Shown here piece after piece: positions 47,845-56,597 of a stretch of DNA of 64,000 bases. Each line of letters opens with the position of its first letter. Position 1 is the stretch's first letter. A program made the translations under genes and the position numbers. The notes under the pieces are model-generated. The model was not told the DNA's origin and made no database searches. It saw only the letters and a list, made by a program, of their open reading frames with translations. This DNA comes from Fulvimarina endophytica (lineage in GTDB: Bacteria; Pseudomonadota; Alphaproteobacteria; Rhizobiales; Rhizobiaceae): assembly GCF_003403015.1 (NCBI RefSeq), contig NZ_QURL01000002.1, positions 558,001-622,000 of the forward strand, written 5' to 3'.

Positions 47845-48969
47845 TCAGCCGAAGAGGACGCCGCCGAGGAGACCGAGCCCGAGAAGGATGAGAAGGCAGG
47901 CGCCGGCGATCTCGAGAACCCGCGCGAGCACGCTCGCAAAGCGCGTGCGCCGTCCCGCCCGTTCGAGAGCGCCGCGTCCGAGAACCGTCGCCGTCGCGAG
48001 CGCCGAAACCGTGACGGCGGTGCCGAGCCCCATGGCGAAGACCGACAGGATGCCGCCGAGATAGAGTTCGTTGAGAAGCCCGAAGGTGAGGACGACGATC
48101 GCGCCGGAGCAGGGGCGAAGGCCCACGGCGAACACCGCCGCGATCCCGGATCTCAAAGTGATCGGCTGGGAGAGCTGGGACGGCGAGGGCATGTGAGCGC
48201 GCCCGCATCCGCAATCGTCCTCCTCGCAGACGGTCGCCCGGTCGAAGCCCTGCGCACGGCCGAACCCGCCGTCGCCCTGGCCGAAGGAGCCGGCGCCGGA
48301 CGGGAGATTGCCGGAGGTTTCGCGGCGCCAGTCGGCCTCGCCGGGACCGGCGAAGGCGAGCGAATGGACCGGCGCGGACGACGCCCGCAACGGGGCCGCG
48401 ATCCTCGAGCGCAGGGCTCTCATCGCGCGGGGTTCGCCCATGCGGCGCAGGGCGCGCAGAAGGAGATAGAGGCCGACGGCGACGACCATTCCGTAGGAGG
48501 CGATCTCGAACCAGTCGGTGGCCTCGGTCATGGAGACGCCCGAGCCGCGCAGGAGATACCAGCCGATGCCGACGATGACGAGCGCGCTGATGCTCTGCAC
48601 GAAGGAGGAGACGAAGGAGAGGAGGACGCCGCGCTTCAGCTCGGCCCGGCTCGCGAGCATATAGGCCGAGATGACGGCCTTGCCGTGGCCGGGGCCGGCC
48701 GCGTGGAAGACGCCGTAGGCGAAAGAGAGCGCGGTGAGATAGAGGAAGGCGCCCTCGCCATCCTTCAGTCCGACGAGGGCAAGCCTCAGCGAGGTGAAGA
48801 ACTCGCGCTGCCACAGCGCGATCTGGGTGAAGAGGCCCGAGAGCGGGCCGTCGGAGACGGGCGCGGTCACCTCGGCCGAGCCGATGCCGAGGGAGGATCG
48901 CGCAAGAGCTTCGGCCGAGACGATCGTTGCCAGAAGACAGGCGGCGCAGAGGACTTTCAGGATCTTCAT
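47845..48969 (-). CDS. NicO/RcnA-type nickel/cobalt permease
   Basis: This 374-residue membrane protein has a signal-like N-terminal helix (1-23) and about six further membrane segments. The metal-site motif HAAGPGHGKAVISAYML lies near 90-106, and a second conserved block GLRPCSGAIVVLTFGL occurs near 277-292. Between the halves is a soluble loop (about 185-255) with Cys and His (EEDDCGCGRAHMP) that may bind metal. NicO proteins import or export Ni2+/Co2+; direction is not evident. It follows a DUF1007 protein by six bases, a recurrent pairing. Confidence 0.87.
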   Translation of the reverse strand: MKILKVLCAACLLATIVSAEALARSSLGIGSAEVTAPVSDGPLSGLFTQIALWQREFFTSLRLALVGLKDGEGAFLYLTALSFAYGVFHAAGPGHGKAVISAYMLASRAELKRGVLLSFVSSFVQSISALVIVGIGWYLLRGSGVSMTEATDWFEIASYGMVVAVGLYLLLRALRRMGEPRAMRALRSRIAAPLRASSAPVHSLAFAGPGEADWRRETSGNLPSGAGSFGQGDGGFGRAQGFDRATVCEEDDCGCGRAHMPSPSQLSQPITLRSGIAAVFAVGLRPCSGAIVVLTFGLLNELYLGGILSVFAMGLGTAVTVSALATATVLGRGALERAGRRTRFASVLARVLEIAGACLLILLGLGLLGGVLFG

Positions 48970-48975
48970 GGCCGG

Positions 48976-49653
48976 TCAGCTCTGGGCGGCGCAGGTGAGT
49001 TCGAGGCGCGTCGCCATCACGTCGGCGAAGGCGGCGCCCTCCGCGCCGACCTCCTCGTCCGGACCGAGCGTCGCGATCTGGTCCATCCACTTCTGCGCCG
49101 CATCGTCCTCGTCGGGAACGTTCAGCGCCTTGCGGCACCCGCCCGGCAGGCCGACCAGCTGGAAGGAGTCGACGCCGGCGAAATCGAAGGCGACGAAGAA
49201 GCTTTCGTCGAAATTGGAGACCTTTACCGGCTGGGTCCTCAGATCGACGTCTTCGGCGACCGGCATCTCGAAGAAGAGGATGAGCTGGCCGTCCTCGAAC
49301 AGGGTGTGGATGCGGTCGGGATCGGAAAGCTTGGCGTCGCGGCCGCCGAGTTCGGCGAAGGTGTAATAGCCCCATTCGGCGATCGAGGTCTTGATCGTCT
49401 CGCCGATCGCGTCGAGTTCGGCCGGGTCGAGTGTGCCGTTGGCATTGTTGTCGAAGTCGACCACCACGGAGGAGGAGAACAGCTCGTCCATCCGCCAGAC
49501 ATTGCGGATCGCCTTCAGGTGGCCCGTCTCGTCGCCGACGAGTTCCACATGGGATTCGATGAAGACATGGGGGTGCGCGAGGGCCGGACCTGCGATCGAA
49601 AGCCCCAGTGCGGCAAGGATCGATATCCCCGCTCCCCGTTTGACGACGCCCAT
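48976..49653 (-). CDS. DUF1007-family periplasmic protein
   Basis: This 225-residue protein has a signal peptide (about 1-26, ending PALA-HPH). DUF1007 follows, beginning HPHVFIESHVEL and containing VWRMDELFSSSVVVDFDNNANGTLD, which resembles a calcium-loop. After cleavage the new N-terminus would be His-Pro-His, a possible metal site. Members are usually encoded beside NicO-type or ABC metal transporters and may deliver or chaperone metal; the function is unproven. It is the first gene of a two-gene operon with the NicO gene. Two cysteines occur (PGGCRK and near the C-terminus). Confidence 0.85.
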   Translation of the reverse strand: MGVVKRGAGISILAALGLSIAGPALAHPHVFIESHVELVGDETGHLKAIRNVWRMDELFSSSVVVDFDNNANGTLDPAELDAIGETIKTSIAEWGYYTFAELGGRDAKLSDPDRIHTLFEDGQLILFFEMPVAEDVDLRTQPVKVSNFDESFFVAFDFAGVDSFQLVGLPGGCRKALNVPDEDDAAQKWMDQIATLGPDEEVGAEGAAFADVMATRLELTCAAQS

Positions 49654-49782
49654 CGATCCCCCGATCCGTGCGAACCCGTTTCCTCGCTGGGTCCGGGGTG
49701 CCGGAAAACAATGGCCGAAGTTTGTGGAACGAAGCTTGCCGCGCGGGCGGTGCCGCTCGCCTGAGAGCGAGGGGCGGCCGGT

Positions 49783-50304
49783 TCAGTGCAGGACGCGAAC
49801 CTCGGCGCCCACATGAACGCGTTCGAAGAGATCCTTCACGTCCTCGTTGCGCATGCGGAAGCAGCCCGCCGAGGCGGCGCTGCCGATGGAGCGCGGATTG
49901 TTGGTTCCGTGGATGCGGTAGGTGCCCCAGCCCAGATTGATCGCCCGCTCGCCGAGGGGATTCTTGGGACCGGGACCCACCGATTGCGGCAGCTTCGGAT
50001 TCTTCTCGCGCATGGAGGGCGTCGGCACCCAGGTCGGCGCGCGGCGCTTGCGCGAGACCCAGCTCTTGCCGAACCACTGCTCGCTCGGCTTTCCCACGGC
50101 CACGTCGTAGACATAGGCCTTGCCTGGAGCGGTCATGAGATAGAGCTTGCGCTCGGCGGTCTTGACGATGATCGTGCCCGGATCGGCCGTGTCCGAAACG
50201 TCGATCTCGGGGCGCGGAGCCAGCTGCTCGAACGCTGCGAGCGCCGGCTGCGTGGCAAGACCGGCAAGGAGGAGGATGGGGGCGAGGAGGGGTGCGATCT
50301 TCAT
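49783..50304 (-). CDS. Periplasmic L,D-transpeptidase (YkuD family)
   Basis: This 173-residue enzyme has a signal peptide (1-23, ending ALA-A) and one YkuD domain (about 44-172). The catalytic motif is His132 in RIHGTN and Cys148 in SAAGCFR-like form (Ser-Ala-Gly-Cys-Phe-Arg). Such enzymes make 3-3 peptidoglycan cross-links or attach proteins to the wall. Alphaproteobacteria carry many paralogues, so a specific role cannot be given. It is monocistronic. Confidence 0.92.
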   Translation of the reverse strand: MKIAPLLAPILLLAGLATQPALAAFEQLAPRPEIDVSDTADPGTIIVKTAERKLYLMTAPGKAYVYDVAVGKPSEQWFGKSWVSRKRRAPTWVPTPSMREKNPKLPQSVGPGPKNPLGERAINLGWGTYRIHGTNNPRSIGSAASAGCFRMRNEDVKDLFERVHVGAEVRVLH

Positions 50305-50503
50305 GGCTGAAGGCTAGCAGGCCTGCGCCAAACTTGTGTTAACGAGGGCCGAGCGACCGGGACCTGACCGACCCTCCGGAAGCCGGCGAAGACCGGCCCG
50401 GTTCGTCCGCAAGCACGAGCCGTTCGCCTTCGACCGGGCATTTTCCATCGGATCGTTCGAGAAGCCTTATCCAGGGTCCGGTCCGATGCTGTAGGACTTT
50501 ACC

Positions 50504-51910
50504 ATGTTCGACATTTCCAGCCTCACGCTTGCCTATCTCCTGGCCGAATGGGTCGTGCGGCTGGTCATGATTCTGGTGATCCCGCAGCGCCGGGCGCCGG
50601 AGGCGGCCCGAAGCTGGCTGCTTCTCTTCCTGTTCGTGCCGATCCCCGCGCTCATCGTCTATCGCATGATCGGACGCGCGCGATTTCCGGCATGGCGCCG
50701 CCGGCGATTCGCGTCGACGGGGGATGCGCGGAGCGCGGTCGCCGAGCGGCTGGCCGGCGGGGCTGCAGCGCCCCTCGACGCGAAGCCGCTCGCGCGACTT
50801 GCCCGCACCCTCGGCGGTTTCCCCGTGACCGGCGGCAACAGGATCGAGCTCACCGCCGACTACGAGGACGCGGTTCGGCTGATGGTCCGCGACATCGACG
50901 CGGCCACCAGCCGCGTGCATCTGCTGACCTATATCTTCGCCGACGACCGAACGGGACGGGCGATCGCCGAGGCGCTGGGCCGGGCACGCAGGCGCGGTGT
51001 CGAGGTCCGCGTCCTCGTCGATGCCCTCGGCTCCCATCAATGGGCGGCGCGCACGATGGACCTCCTCGCCTCGCTCGATGTCGACGCCCGCCTCGTCCTG
51101 CCGGTGCGCCTCGCTTCCCTGCGCCGGACGCGGGGCGATCTGCGCAATCACCGGAAGCTGTGTCTGATCGACGGGCGGGCCGGCTTCGTCGGGTCCCAGA
51201 ACATCGTCGATCGCGACTTCAAGCCGGGCATCGTCAACGACGAACTGGTGGCGCGGGTCGAGGGGCCGGTGGTGATGGCGCTCGACACCGTGTTCGCCTG
51301 CGACTGGTATCTGGAGACCGAGGTTTGGCTCGCCCCTCTGGACGTCGCCGGGCGACCGGGGGAGGCGAACCTGCAGGCCATGCCGAGCGGTCCCGACTTC
51401 GACGTTCCGGGATATGAGCGCCTGCTGGTGGAGATGGTTCACGGCGCGCGCCGGCGGGTGCGGATCGTCTCGCCCTATCTCATCCCGGACGAAAGCCTGC
51501 TGGTGGCCATGAAGAACGCCGTCGCGCGGGGTGTCGAGGTGGATCTGATCGTCTCGGCGCTCGCCGACCAGCGCCTCGTCAGCCTTGCCCAGCACTCCTA
51601 TTACGACGAGCTTCTCTCGGCCGGGATCGGGATCCACCAGTATCGGGAGCGCCTGCTCCACGCCAAGAACGTCCTCGTCGACGATCGGGTCGGCATCGTC
51701 GGCTCGTCCAACGCGGATGTGCGCTCCTTCATGCTGAATGCCGAAATCAGCCTCATCCTGCATGACGAGGCGGCCTGCCGATCCCTCGGCAGGATTCACG
51801 ACCTTTATATCGGCAGGAGCGATCCGCTCACGCTTCAGGATTGGCGCGGCAGAAGCCGTATCAGCCGGGTGCTCGAAAACGGAGCGCGGATGGTCAGTCC
51901 GCTGCTCTGA
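50504..51910 (+). CDS. cls: Cardiolipin synthase (phospholipase D superfamily)
   Basis: This 468-residue protein has two N-terminal membrane segments (about 6-27 and 36-55), then two phospholipase D domains. Each has an HKD motif: His216, Lys218, Asp223 (NHRKLCLID) and His386, Lys388, Asp393 (LLHAKNVLVD). It makes cardiolipin from two phosphatidylglycerols, or from PG plus another donor, in the inner membrane. The DIDAATSRVHLLTYIFADD segment is also typical. It converges on hemH with 18 bases between the stops. Confidence 0.9.
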   Translation: MFDISSLTLAYLLAEWVVRLVMILVIPQRRAPEAARSWLLLFLFVPIPALIVYRMIGRARFPAWRRRRFASTGDARSAVAERLAGGAAAPLDAKPLARLARTLGGFPVTGGNRIELTADYEDAVRLMVRDIDAATSRVHLLTYIFADDRTGRAIAEALGRARRRGVEVRVLVDALGSHQWAARTMDLLASLDVDARLVLPVRLASLRRTRGDLRNHRKLCLIDGRAGFVGSQNIVDRDFKPGIVNDELVARVEGPVVMALDTVFACDWYLETEVWLAPLDVAGRPGEANLQAMPSGPDFDVPGYERLLVEMVHGARRRVRIVSPYLIPDESLLVAMKNAVARGVEVDLIVSALADQRLVSLAQHSYYDELLSAGIGIHQYRERLLHAKNVLVDDRVGIVGSSNADVRSFMLNAEISLILHDEAACRSLGRIHDLYIGRSDPLTLQDWRGRSRISRVLENGARMVSPLL

Positions 51911-51928
51911 CCGGGCAAGCGAGGCGGA

Positions 51929-52990
51929 TCAGTCGATCCAGCCCCGGAGCTCGCGCCGGACCATCGCCTCGATCACGTCCATGCCGGGTTCGCTGTCGTT
52001 GAGGCAGGGGATATGCGTGAAGTTCTCACCGCCCGCCTCGTGAAAGATCTCTCCGGCTTCGCCGGCGATTTCTTCGAGCGTCTCCAGGCAGTCGGAGACG
52101 AATCCCGGATTGAACACCGCGATGTTCTTGACGCCCTGCTTGGGGAGGGCTTCGACGGTCTTGTCTGTATAGGGCTGCAGCCATTCCTCCGGTCCGAAGC
52201 GGGACTGGAAGCAGGTCATCAGCCGTCCTGGCTTCCAGCCGAGCCGCGCTTCCAGCAGGCGCGAGGTCTTCTGGCAGTGGCAGTGATAGGGGTCGCCCTT
52301 GCGGAAATAGCTCTGCGGAATGCCGTGATAGGAAGCGATCACCCGCTCCGGCTCGAAGTCGAGGCTGGCGAGATGGGTCTCGATCGACTTGGCGAGGGCG
52401 TCGATATAGACGGGCTCGTCGTGATAGGCGGGCACCGTGCGAACCGCCGGCATCCAGCGCTGCGCCATCATGTGCTCGAAGAACTTGTCGTTGACGGTCG
52501 CGGTCGTCGAGGCCGAATATTGCGGATAGAGCGGGAAGACGAGGACCCGCTCGCAGCCGGCCTGCATCAGCTTGTCGGTGCGCTCGGCGATCGAAGGCTG
52601 GCCGTAGCGCATCGCCCAGTCGACGACGACGGTCTCGTTTTTGGCCATGCGCGCGGCGAGCTTTTCGCCCTGTGCCCTCGTGAAGGTGCGCAGCGGCGAC
52701 TCGTTCATCTCCTCGTTCCAGATCTCGGCATAGGCCGCACCGGACTTCTTCGGCCGCGTGTTGAGGACGATGCCGTAGAGGATCGGATACCAGGCGATCT
52801 TCGGCCACTCGATCACGCGCTTGTCGGAGAGGAACTCCTTCAGGTAACGCCGCATGGGCTTGAAATCGGTGCCGTCGGGCGTGCCGAGATTGACGAGCAG
52901 GACTCCCACTTTCGGTGTGCGCACCACCGGGTGGTCGACGGGAAGGGGACCGATGGCGCGTTCCGCCATGGTTTTGGTCACTGCATTCAT
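51929..52990 (-). CDS. hemH: Ferrochelatase HemH
   Basis: This 353-residue enzyme inserts Fe2+ into protoporphyrin IX, the last step of heme synthesis. The N-terminus has VGVLLVNLGTPDG (about 28-40). The active-site region reads SYHGIPQSYFRKGDPYHCHC with the catalytic His in SYHG, and FQSRFGPEEWLQPYTD follows. The late conserved Glu occurs in CLETLEEIAGE. Length matches the family. An internal start (MAERAIGPL) is possible but 52990 is kept. No iron-control box is visible in the 168 bases upstream. Confidence 0.95.
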   Translation of the reverse strand: MNAVTKTMAERAIGPLPVDHPVVRTPKVGVLLVNLGTPDGTDFKPMRRYLKEFLSDKRVIEWPKIAWYPILYGIVLNTRPKKSGAAYAEIWNEEMNESPLRTFTRAQGEKLAARMAKNETVVVDWAMRYGQPSIAERTDKLMQAGCERVLVFPLYPQYSASTTATVNDKFFEHMMAQRWMPAVRTVPAYHDEPVYIDALAKSIETHLASLDFEPERVIASYHGIPQSYFRKGDPYHCHCQKTSRLLEARLGWKPGRLMTCFQSRFGPEEWLQPYTDKTVEALPKQGVKNIAVFNPGFVSDCLETLEEIAGEAGEIFHEAGGENFTHIPCLNDSEPGMDVIEAMVRRELRGWID

Positions 52991-53158
52991 CCAATCAGCC
53001 TTTGCGCATTCTCGTAGAGTTTCGCCGCACGACCATCGAAGCGGGGCACAGCCGTGCGCGGCGGAAAGCCTGTCGCTTTCCGCCGCGTCGTCGTTCGATA
53101 TAATTCATTCGCCCCGGGATGAAACGTGGCGAAGTCGCGCAAAGGACGGAAAGTGCGC

Positions 53159-53524
53159 TCAGGCGCGCTGGAGCTGGAAGCGGTTGCCCGTCGACGTGGC
53201 ACAGGACAGCGTGTCGGGCGCGGTCTGGTTGCAGTTGGCGGCGACTTCCGTATCGCGGGTGGTCGGGCGATAGACGATCGTCACCTGGCCGGGTCCGATA
53301 TTGGAATAGGTGCCCTGGGCGAGAACCGCGCCGGTTCCGCGCTCGGTCGAGCGGAACTGCCCGGAATTGAGGCTCGCCGTGTAGTTCACGGGACCCCCGA
53401 CGGAGTTCCAGGTTCCCTCCACACCCTGCGGCACGGCCGGAGCCAGTTCCGCGCGCTCCTGCATCTGGCAGGCGGAGAAGGCGGCGGTCGAGGCGACTGT
53501 GAGCGACAGGACGATGCGGCGCAT
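53159..53524 (-). CDS. Omp10-like outer-membrane lipoprotein
   Basis: This 121-residue protein starts MRRIVLSLTVASTAAFSAC, a lipoprotein signal with the acylated cysteine near residue 19. The mature part has a beta-rich pattern (VEGTWNS, RSTERGTGAVLAQGTYSNI, NCNQTAPDTLSCATSTGNRF). The pattern resembles Brucella Omp10, a surface lipoprotein of the protease-inhibitor (AprI/Inh)-like fold, with a likely disulfide between the two late Cys. The similarity is judged by eye. The start at 53524 is chosen for the signal peptide; the open frame to 53713 is rejected. Confidence 0.75.
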   Translation of the reverse strand: MRRIVLSLTVASTAAFSACQMQERAELAPAVPQGVEGTWNSVGGPVNYTASLNSGQFRSTERGTGAVLAQGTYSNIGPGQVTIVYRPTTRDTEVAANCNQTAPDTLSCATSTGNRFQLQRA

Positions 53525-53734
53525 GGGCGAGGAACCTTTGCATGAAGGGCGGGCCTGGTCCGGCTCCTGTGCAGAGGAGTGCCCGGCCCCGCGGGTCGGC
53601 GATGGTGAAGACTTTAACGATTTCTTGAGGATGATGGGAAGAGGCGCGGAACAGCCATGCGAAACGTGGTTAACGCCGTCCGCTCGTCGGGTGCGGCCCT
53701 CCGAGCCGGGCACCCCCTGGTCCGCGTTCGAGGC

Positions 53735-54175
53735 TCAGGCCTCGCGCTTGCGGCGGGGAAGCACGGAATGGATCGCGCCCAGCGTCTCCACCGAACGGAT
53801 GCGATCGTCGCCGGCGAAGGAGAACCAGTACATCGTCGTTCCCGTGACGATCGTGCCCGTATCCTCGTCGCGCCGCGACCAGTCGCACCGGCTCGCCGCA
53901 TCGTCGGCTTCGAGGATCAGACCGCGGATCTCGTAGGAGAGATAGCTGGAACGCTTGAGAAGTTCGCCGAGAAAGGCCTGGGTCTCGGCCTCGCCGGACA
54001 GATGGAATTCGCCCTCCATCCGCTCGAACCAGGGGGCGTCCGTCGCGCCCGCATTGGTGCGTTGCTGAAAGACGGCGCCGGGATGGAATCGGTTCGCGAT
54101 CGATCCGACCCGGCCCGTCATCACCGCGCGCATCACCTCGTTGGCGGCGCGTCGGCGTTCTTGCTGGTCTGCCAT
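53735..54175 (-). CDS. SnoaL/NTF2-like domain protein
   Basis: This 146-residue cytoplasmic protein has the alpha+beta cone pattern of SnoaL-like/NTF2-like proteins. An N-terminal helix (MADQQERRRAANEVMRAVMT) is followed by FHPGAVFQQ, the helix EAETQAFLGELLKR, and later strands with CDWSRRDEDTG and TTMYWFSFAGDDRIRSVET. Many family members bind a small hydrophobic ligand, and some are enzymes; no function can be assigned. It lies 20 kb from the decarboxylase genes and has no obvious partner. Confidence 0.7.
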   Translation of the reverse strand: MADQQERRRAANEVMRAVMTGRVGSIANRFHPGAVFQQRTNAGATDAPWFERMEGEFHLSGEAETQAFLGELLKRSSYLSYEIRGLILEADDAASRCDWSRRDEDTGTIVTGTTMYWFSFAGDDRIRSVETLGAIHSVLPRRKREA

Positions 54176-54301
54176 GTGGTCTCGCTTCTGGAGCCTCGGA
54201 CCCGAATTGGAGAGCCGGGTTCGAGGCTCGGGTTCTTGCTGACGCATCGGGTGGTCCGGAAACCGGCACCACTTCTTTGTCCGATGCCGTGGACTGCGGG
54301 A

Positions 54302-54322
54302 GCGGGGCGCCGGGCGCCCCGC
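54302..54322 (-). terminator. Hairpin after homospermidine synthase
   Basis: GCGGGGCGC (54302-54310) and GCGCCCCGC (54314-54322) form a perfect 9-bp stem with a 3-base loop, about 65 bases after the stop of the gene at 54385. No T-run follows, so it may be a terminator needing Rho or only an RNA-stabilising stem. Confidence 0.4.
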
Positions 54323-54384
54323 CGGGCGGTTGCCGAACGACCGGCAACGGTCACCCGCAGTCGACATTCATCAGCCGAGACGCT

Positions 54385-55830
54385 TTAGCGGACCAGAATG
54401 TTCCGGAACTGCCACGGATCCTTGTCGTCGATGTCCTCGGGGAAGAGGCCCGGACGGTCGGTCAGGGGTGTCCAGTCGGTGTAGTAGCCCTTCACCGGTC
54501 CGAGATAGGGCGACTGGACCTCGAGGCAGCGCTTGTAGTCCATCTCGTCGGCCTCGACGATTCCAGCTTCCGGGTTCTCGAGGGCCCAGACCATGCCGGC
54601 GAGCACTGCGGAGGTGACCTGAAGGCCGGTCGCGTTCTGGTAAGGCGCGATCTGGCGCGTCTCTTCGATCGAGAGCTGCGAGCCGTACCAGTAGGCATTG
54701 CGCTCGTGGCCGTAGAGAAGGACGCCGAGTTCGTCGATGCCGTCGACGATCTCGGTCTCGTCGAGAACGTGGAGCTTGGCCTGCACCTTGCCCGCGGCGC
54801 CGAACAGCTCGTGCAGGGACAGCACCGCGTCGTTGGCCGGATGGTAGGCGTAGTGGCAGGTGGGACGATAGGTGACCTCGTCCTTCTTGTTGCGATGGGT
54901 GAAGTAGTCGGCGATCGAGATCGACTCGTTGTGGGTGACGAGGAAGCCGTACTGGGCACCGGGCGTCGGGCACCAGCTGCGAACGCGCGTATTGGCGCCC
55001 GGCTGCTCCAGATAGATCGCCGCCTGACAGCCCTTCTTGTGCTCCTTAGCGTTCTTCGGCATCCACTTCTCATGGGTGCCCCAGCCGAGTTCGGACGGCT
55101 GCATGCCTTCCGAAAGGAAGCCTTCCACGGACCAGGTGTTCCAGAACACGTCCATGGGCTTGGGGTTCTTGGCGCGCTGGGTGTCGCGCTCCGCGATGTG
55201 GACGCCCTTGACGCCCGTCTTCTTCATCAGCTTGGCCCAGCCGTTCCGATCGTCGAAGGCCGGCTCCTCGAATTCGAGGCCGATCTCCGTCGCGATGTCG
55301 ACGAGGCCCTTCTTGACGAACCAGGAGACCATTCCCGGATTGGCGCCGCAGCAGGAGACGGCGGTGGTGCCGCCGGGATTGTCCTTCTTCTCTTTTCGCA
55401 CGGTCTCGCGCAGGGCGTAGTTCGTGCGATCCGCATTCGACATGTTCTTGTCGAAGTAGAAGCCGAGCCAGGGCTCGACCACGGTGTCGATGTAGAGAAC
55501 GCCGAGTTCGCGGCACAGCTTCATGAGGTCGAGCGAGCCGGTATCGACCGACAGGTTGACGCAGAAGCCCTGGCCTTGGCCCTCGGTCAGGAGCGGCGTC
55601 AGGAGATCGCGGTAGTTCTGGCGGGTTACCGCCTCGTTGACGAACCGGATGCCGCGCTCGTCGAGAAGCTTCTTGTCGGCATCGTTCGGATCGATGACGA
55701 CGAAACGGGCGGGATCGTAGTCGAAGTGCCGTTCGATGAGCGGGAGCGTGCCCTTGCCGATCGACCCGAACCCGATCATCACGATCGGACCGGAGATCTT
55801 CGCGTGGGTCTTGTAGTCGGGATTGGCCAT
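54385..55830 (-). CDS. hss: Homospermidine synthase
   Basis: This 481-residue NAD+-dependent enzyme makes sym-homospermidine, a typical alphaproteobacterial polyamine, from two putrescines or from spermidine plus putrescine. The Rossmann loop is VMIGFGSIGKGTLPLIERHF (about 17-36). CGANPGMVSWFVKKGLVD and YGSQLSIEETRQIAPYQNATG are also typical. The ATG at 55830 follows AAGGAG by eight bases; the open frame to 55878 is rejected. It has its own promoter, away from the ornithine decarboxylase gene that supplies putrescine. Confidence 0.93.
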   Translation of the reverse strand: MANPDYKTHAKISGPIVMIGFGSIGKGTLPLIERHFDYDPARFVVIDPNDADKKLLDERGIRFVNEAVTRQNYRDLLTPLLTEGQGQGFCVNLSVDTGSLDLMKLCRELGVLYIDTVVEPWLGFYFDKNMSNADRTNYALRETVRKEKKDNPGGTTAVSCCGANPGMVSWFVKKGLVDIATEIGLEFEEPAFDDRNGWAKLMKKTGVKGVHIAERDTQRAKNPKPMDVFWNTWSVEGFLSEGMQPSELGWGTHEKWMPKNAKEHKKGCQAAIYLEQPGANTRVRSWCPTPGAQYGFLVTHNESISIADYFTHRNKKDEVTYRPTCHYAYHPANDAVLSLHELFGAAGKVQAKLHVLDETEIVDGIDELGVLLYGHERNAYWYGSQLSIEETRQIAPYQNATGLQVTSAVLAGMVWALENPEAGIVEADEMDYKRCLEVQSPYLGPVKGYYTDWTPLTDRPGLFPEDIDDKDPWQFRNILVR

Positions 55831-56002
55831 CGAAACAGCTCCTTCAAACGCGTCCAGTCGCTCTGGCGGATCATCCATCCTGCCAGTGCGGCCCGGCTAG
55901 ACGGTTTTCATCGATAAGGAAAGCGTTTTTGCCGCAAGGCGGGCGCACCCCATGCGTCACCGCCGCCCGGGCAGGTCCGGCAATGCCTGCGGTCCGATAC
56001 GT

Positions 56003-56590
56003 CTAGAGCCGGCCTTCGGGCTCCATCTCCATGCGGGCGAGATGATCGATGATCTTTTCCAGAAGCCAGCCGAAGGCCTTGTGCTCGTCGGGTCCGGCGG
56101 TCTTGTCGACCGCGATCTTCAGATAGGCGATCTCGTCCTCGATCTTCTCGGATGGCAGCATGTCGAGACGCGAGGCGAGAATCGCCGCTTCCAGGACAGC
56201 GGCCTTCGCCCGGTTCATGCCCTTGAACGGAGCATGCTGGACGGAGGAGACGACCTTGCACCGGAAGCGCGGACGCTGCGCGTCCTCGGTCACGTCGACG
56301 ACTTCGAGAACGTCATGGGAGAGGGCGGCCGCGAGGCGCGGGATCACGTAGCCTTCGACCGGGATGAGCGGCCAGTCCCTGCGTCCCGTGAGGCAGCCGG
56401 CGAAGATCAGCGCGTCGTCGGTGTAGTTGACGACGGCCCGCCCGCTCGCCTCGAGATTGGCGAGCGTCGTGGAGGGGCGGAACGGAGCGACGATCCAGTG
56501 CTCGCCGTCCTCGATGATGCCGAGCGGAGCGATGTGCACGGCGCCGTCGACCGAGACCGTCGTCAGAACGCTTTCGCGGATGAAGGGCAT
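56003..56590 (-). CDS. DUF447-family protein, H4MPT biosynthesis-associated
   Basis: This 195-residue protein has a flavin-reductase-like split-barrel N-terminus (ESVLTTVSVDGAVHIAPLGII, VVNYTDDALIFAGCLTG) typical of DUF447. In methylotrophic proteobacteria, homologues lie in the tetrahydromethanopterin cluster and are needed for that cofactor; the exact step is unknown. It is the last gene of a leftward four-gene block and starts seven bases after the dihydropteroate synthase-like gene. The gene order matches the orf19-orf22 set of methylotrophs as I recall it. Confidence 0.8.
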   Translation of the reverse strand: MPFIRESVLTTVSVDGAVHIAPLGIIEDGEHWIVAPFRPSTTLANLEASGRAVVNYTDDALIFAGCLTGRRDWPLIPVEGYVIPRLAAALSHDVLEVVDVTEDAQRPRFRCKVVSSVQHAPFKGMNRAKAAVLEAAILASRLDMLPSEKIEDEIAYLKIAVDKTAGPDEHKAFGWLLEKIIDHLARMEMEPEGRL

Positions 56591-56597
56591 CTGTCTC

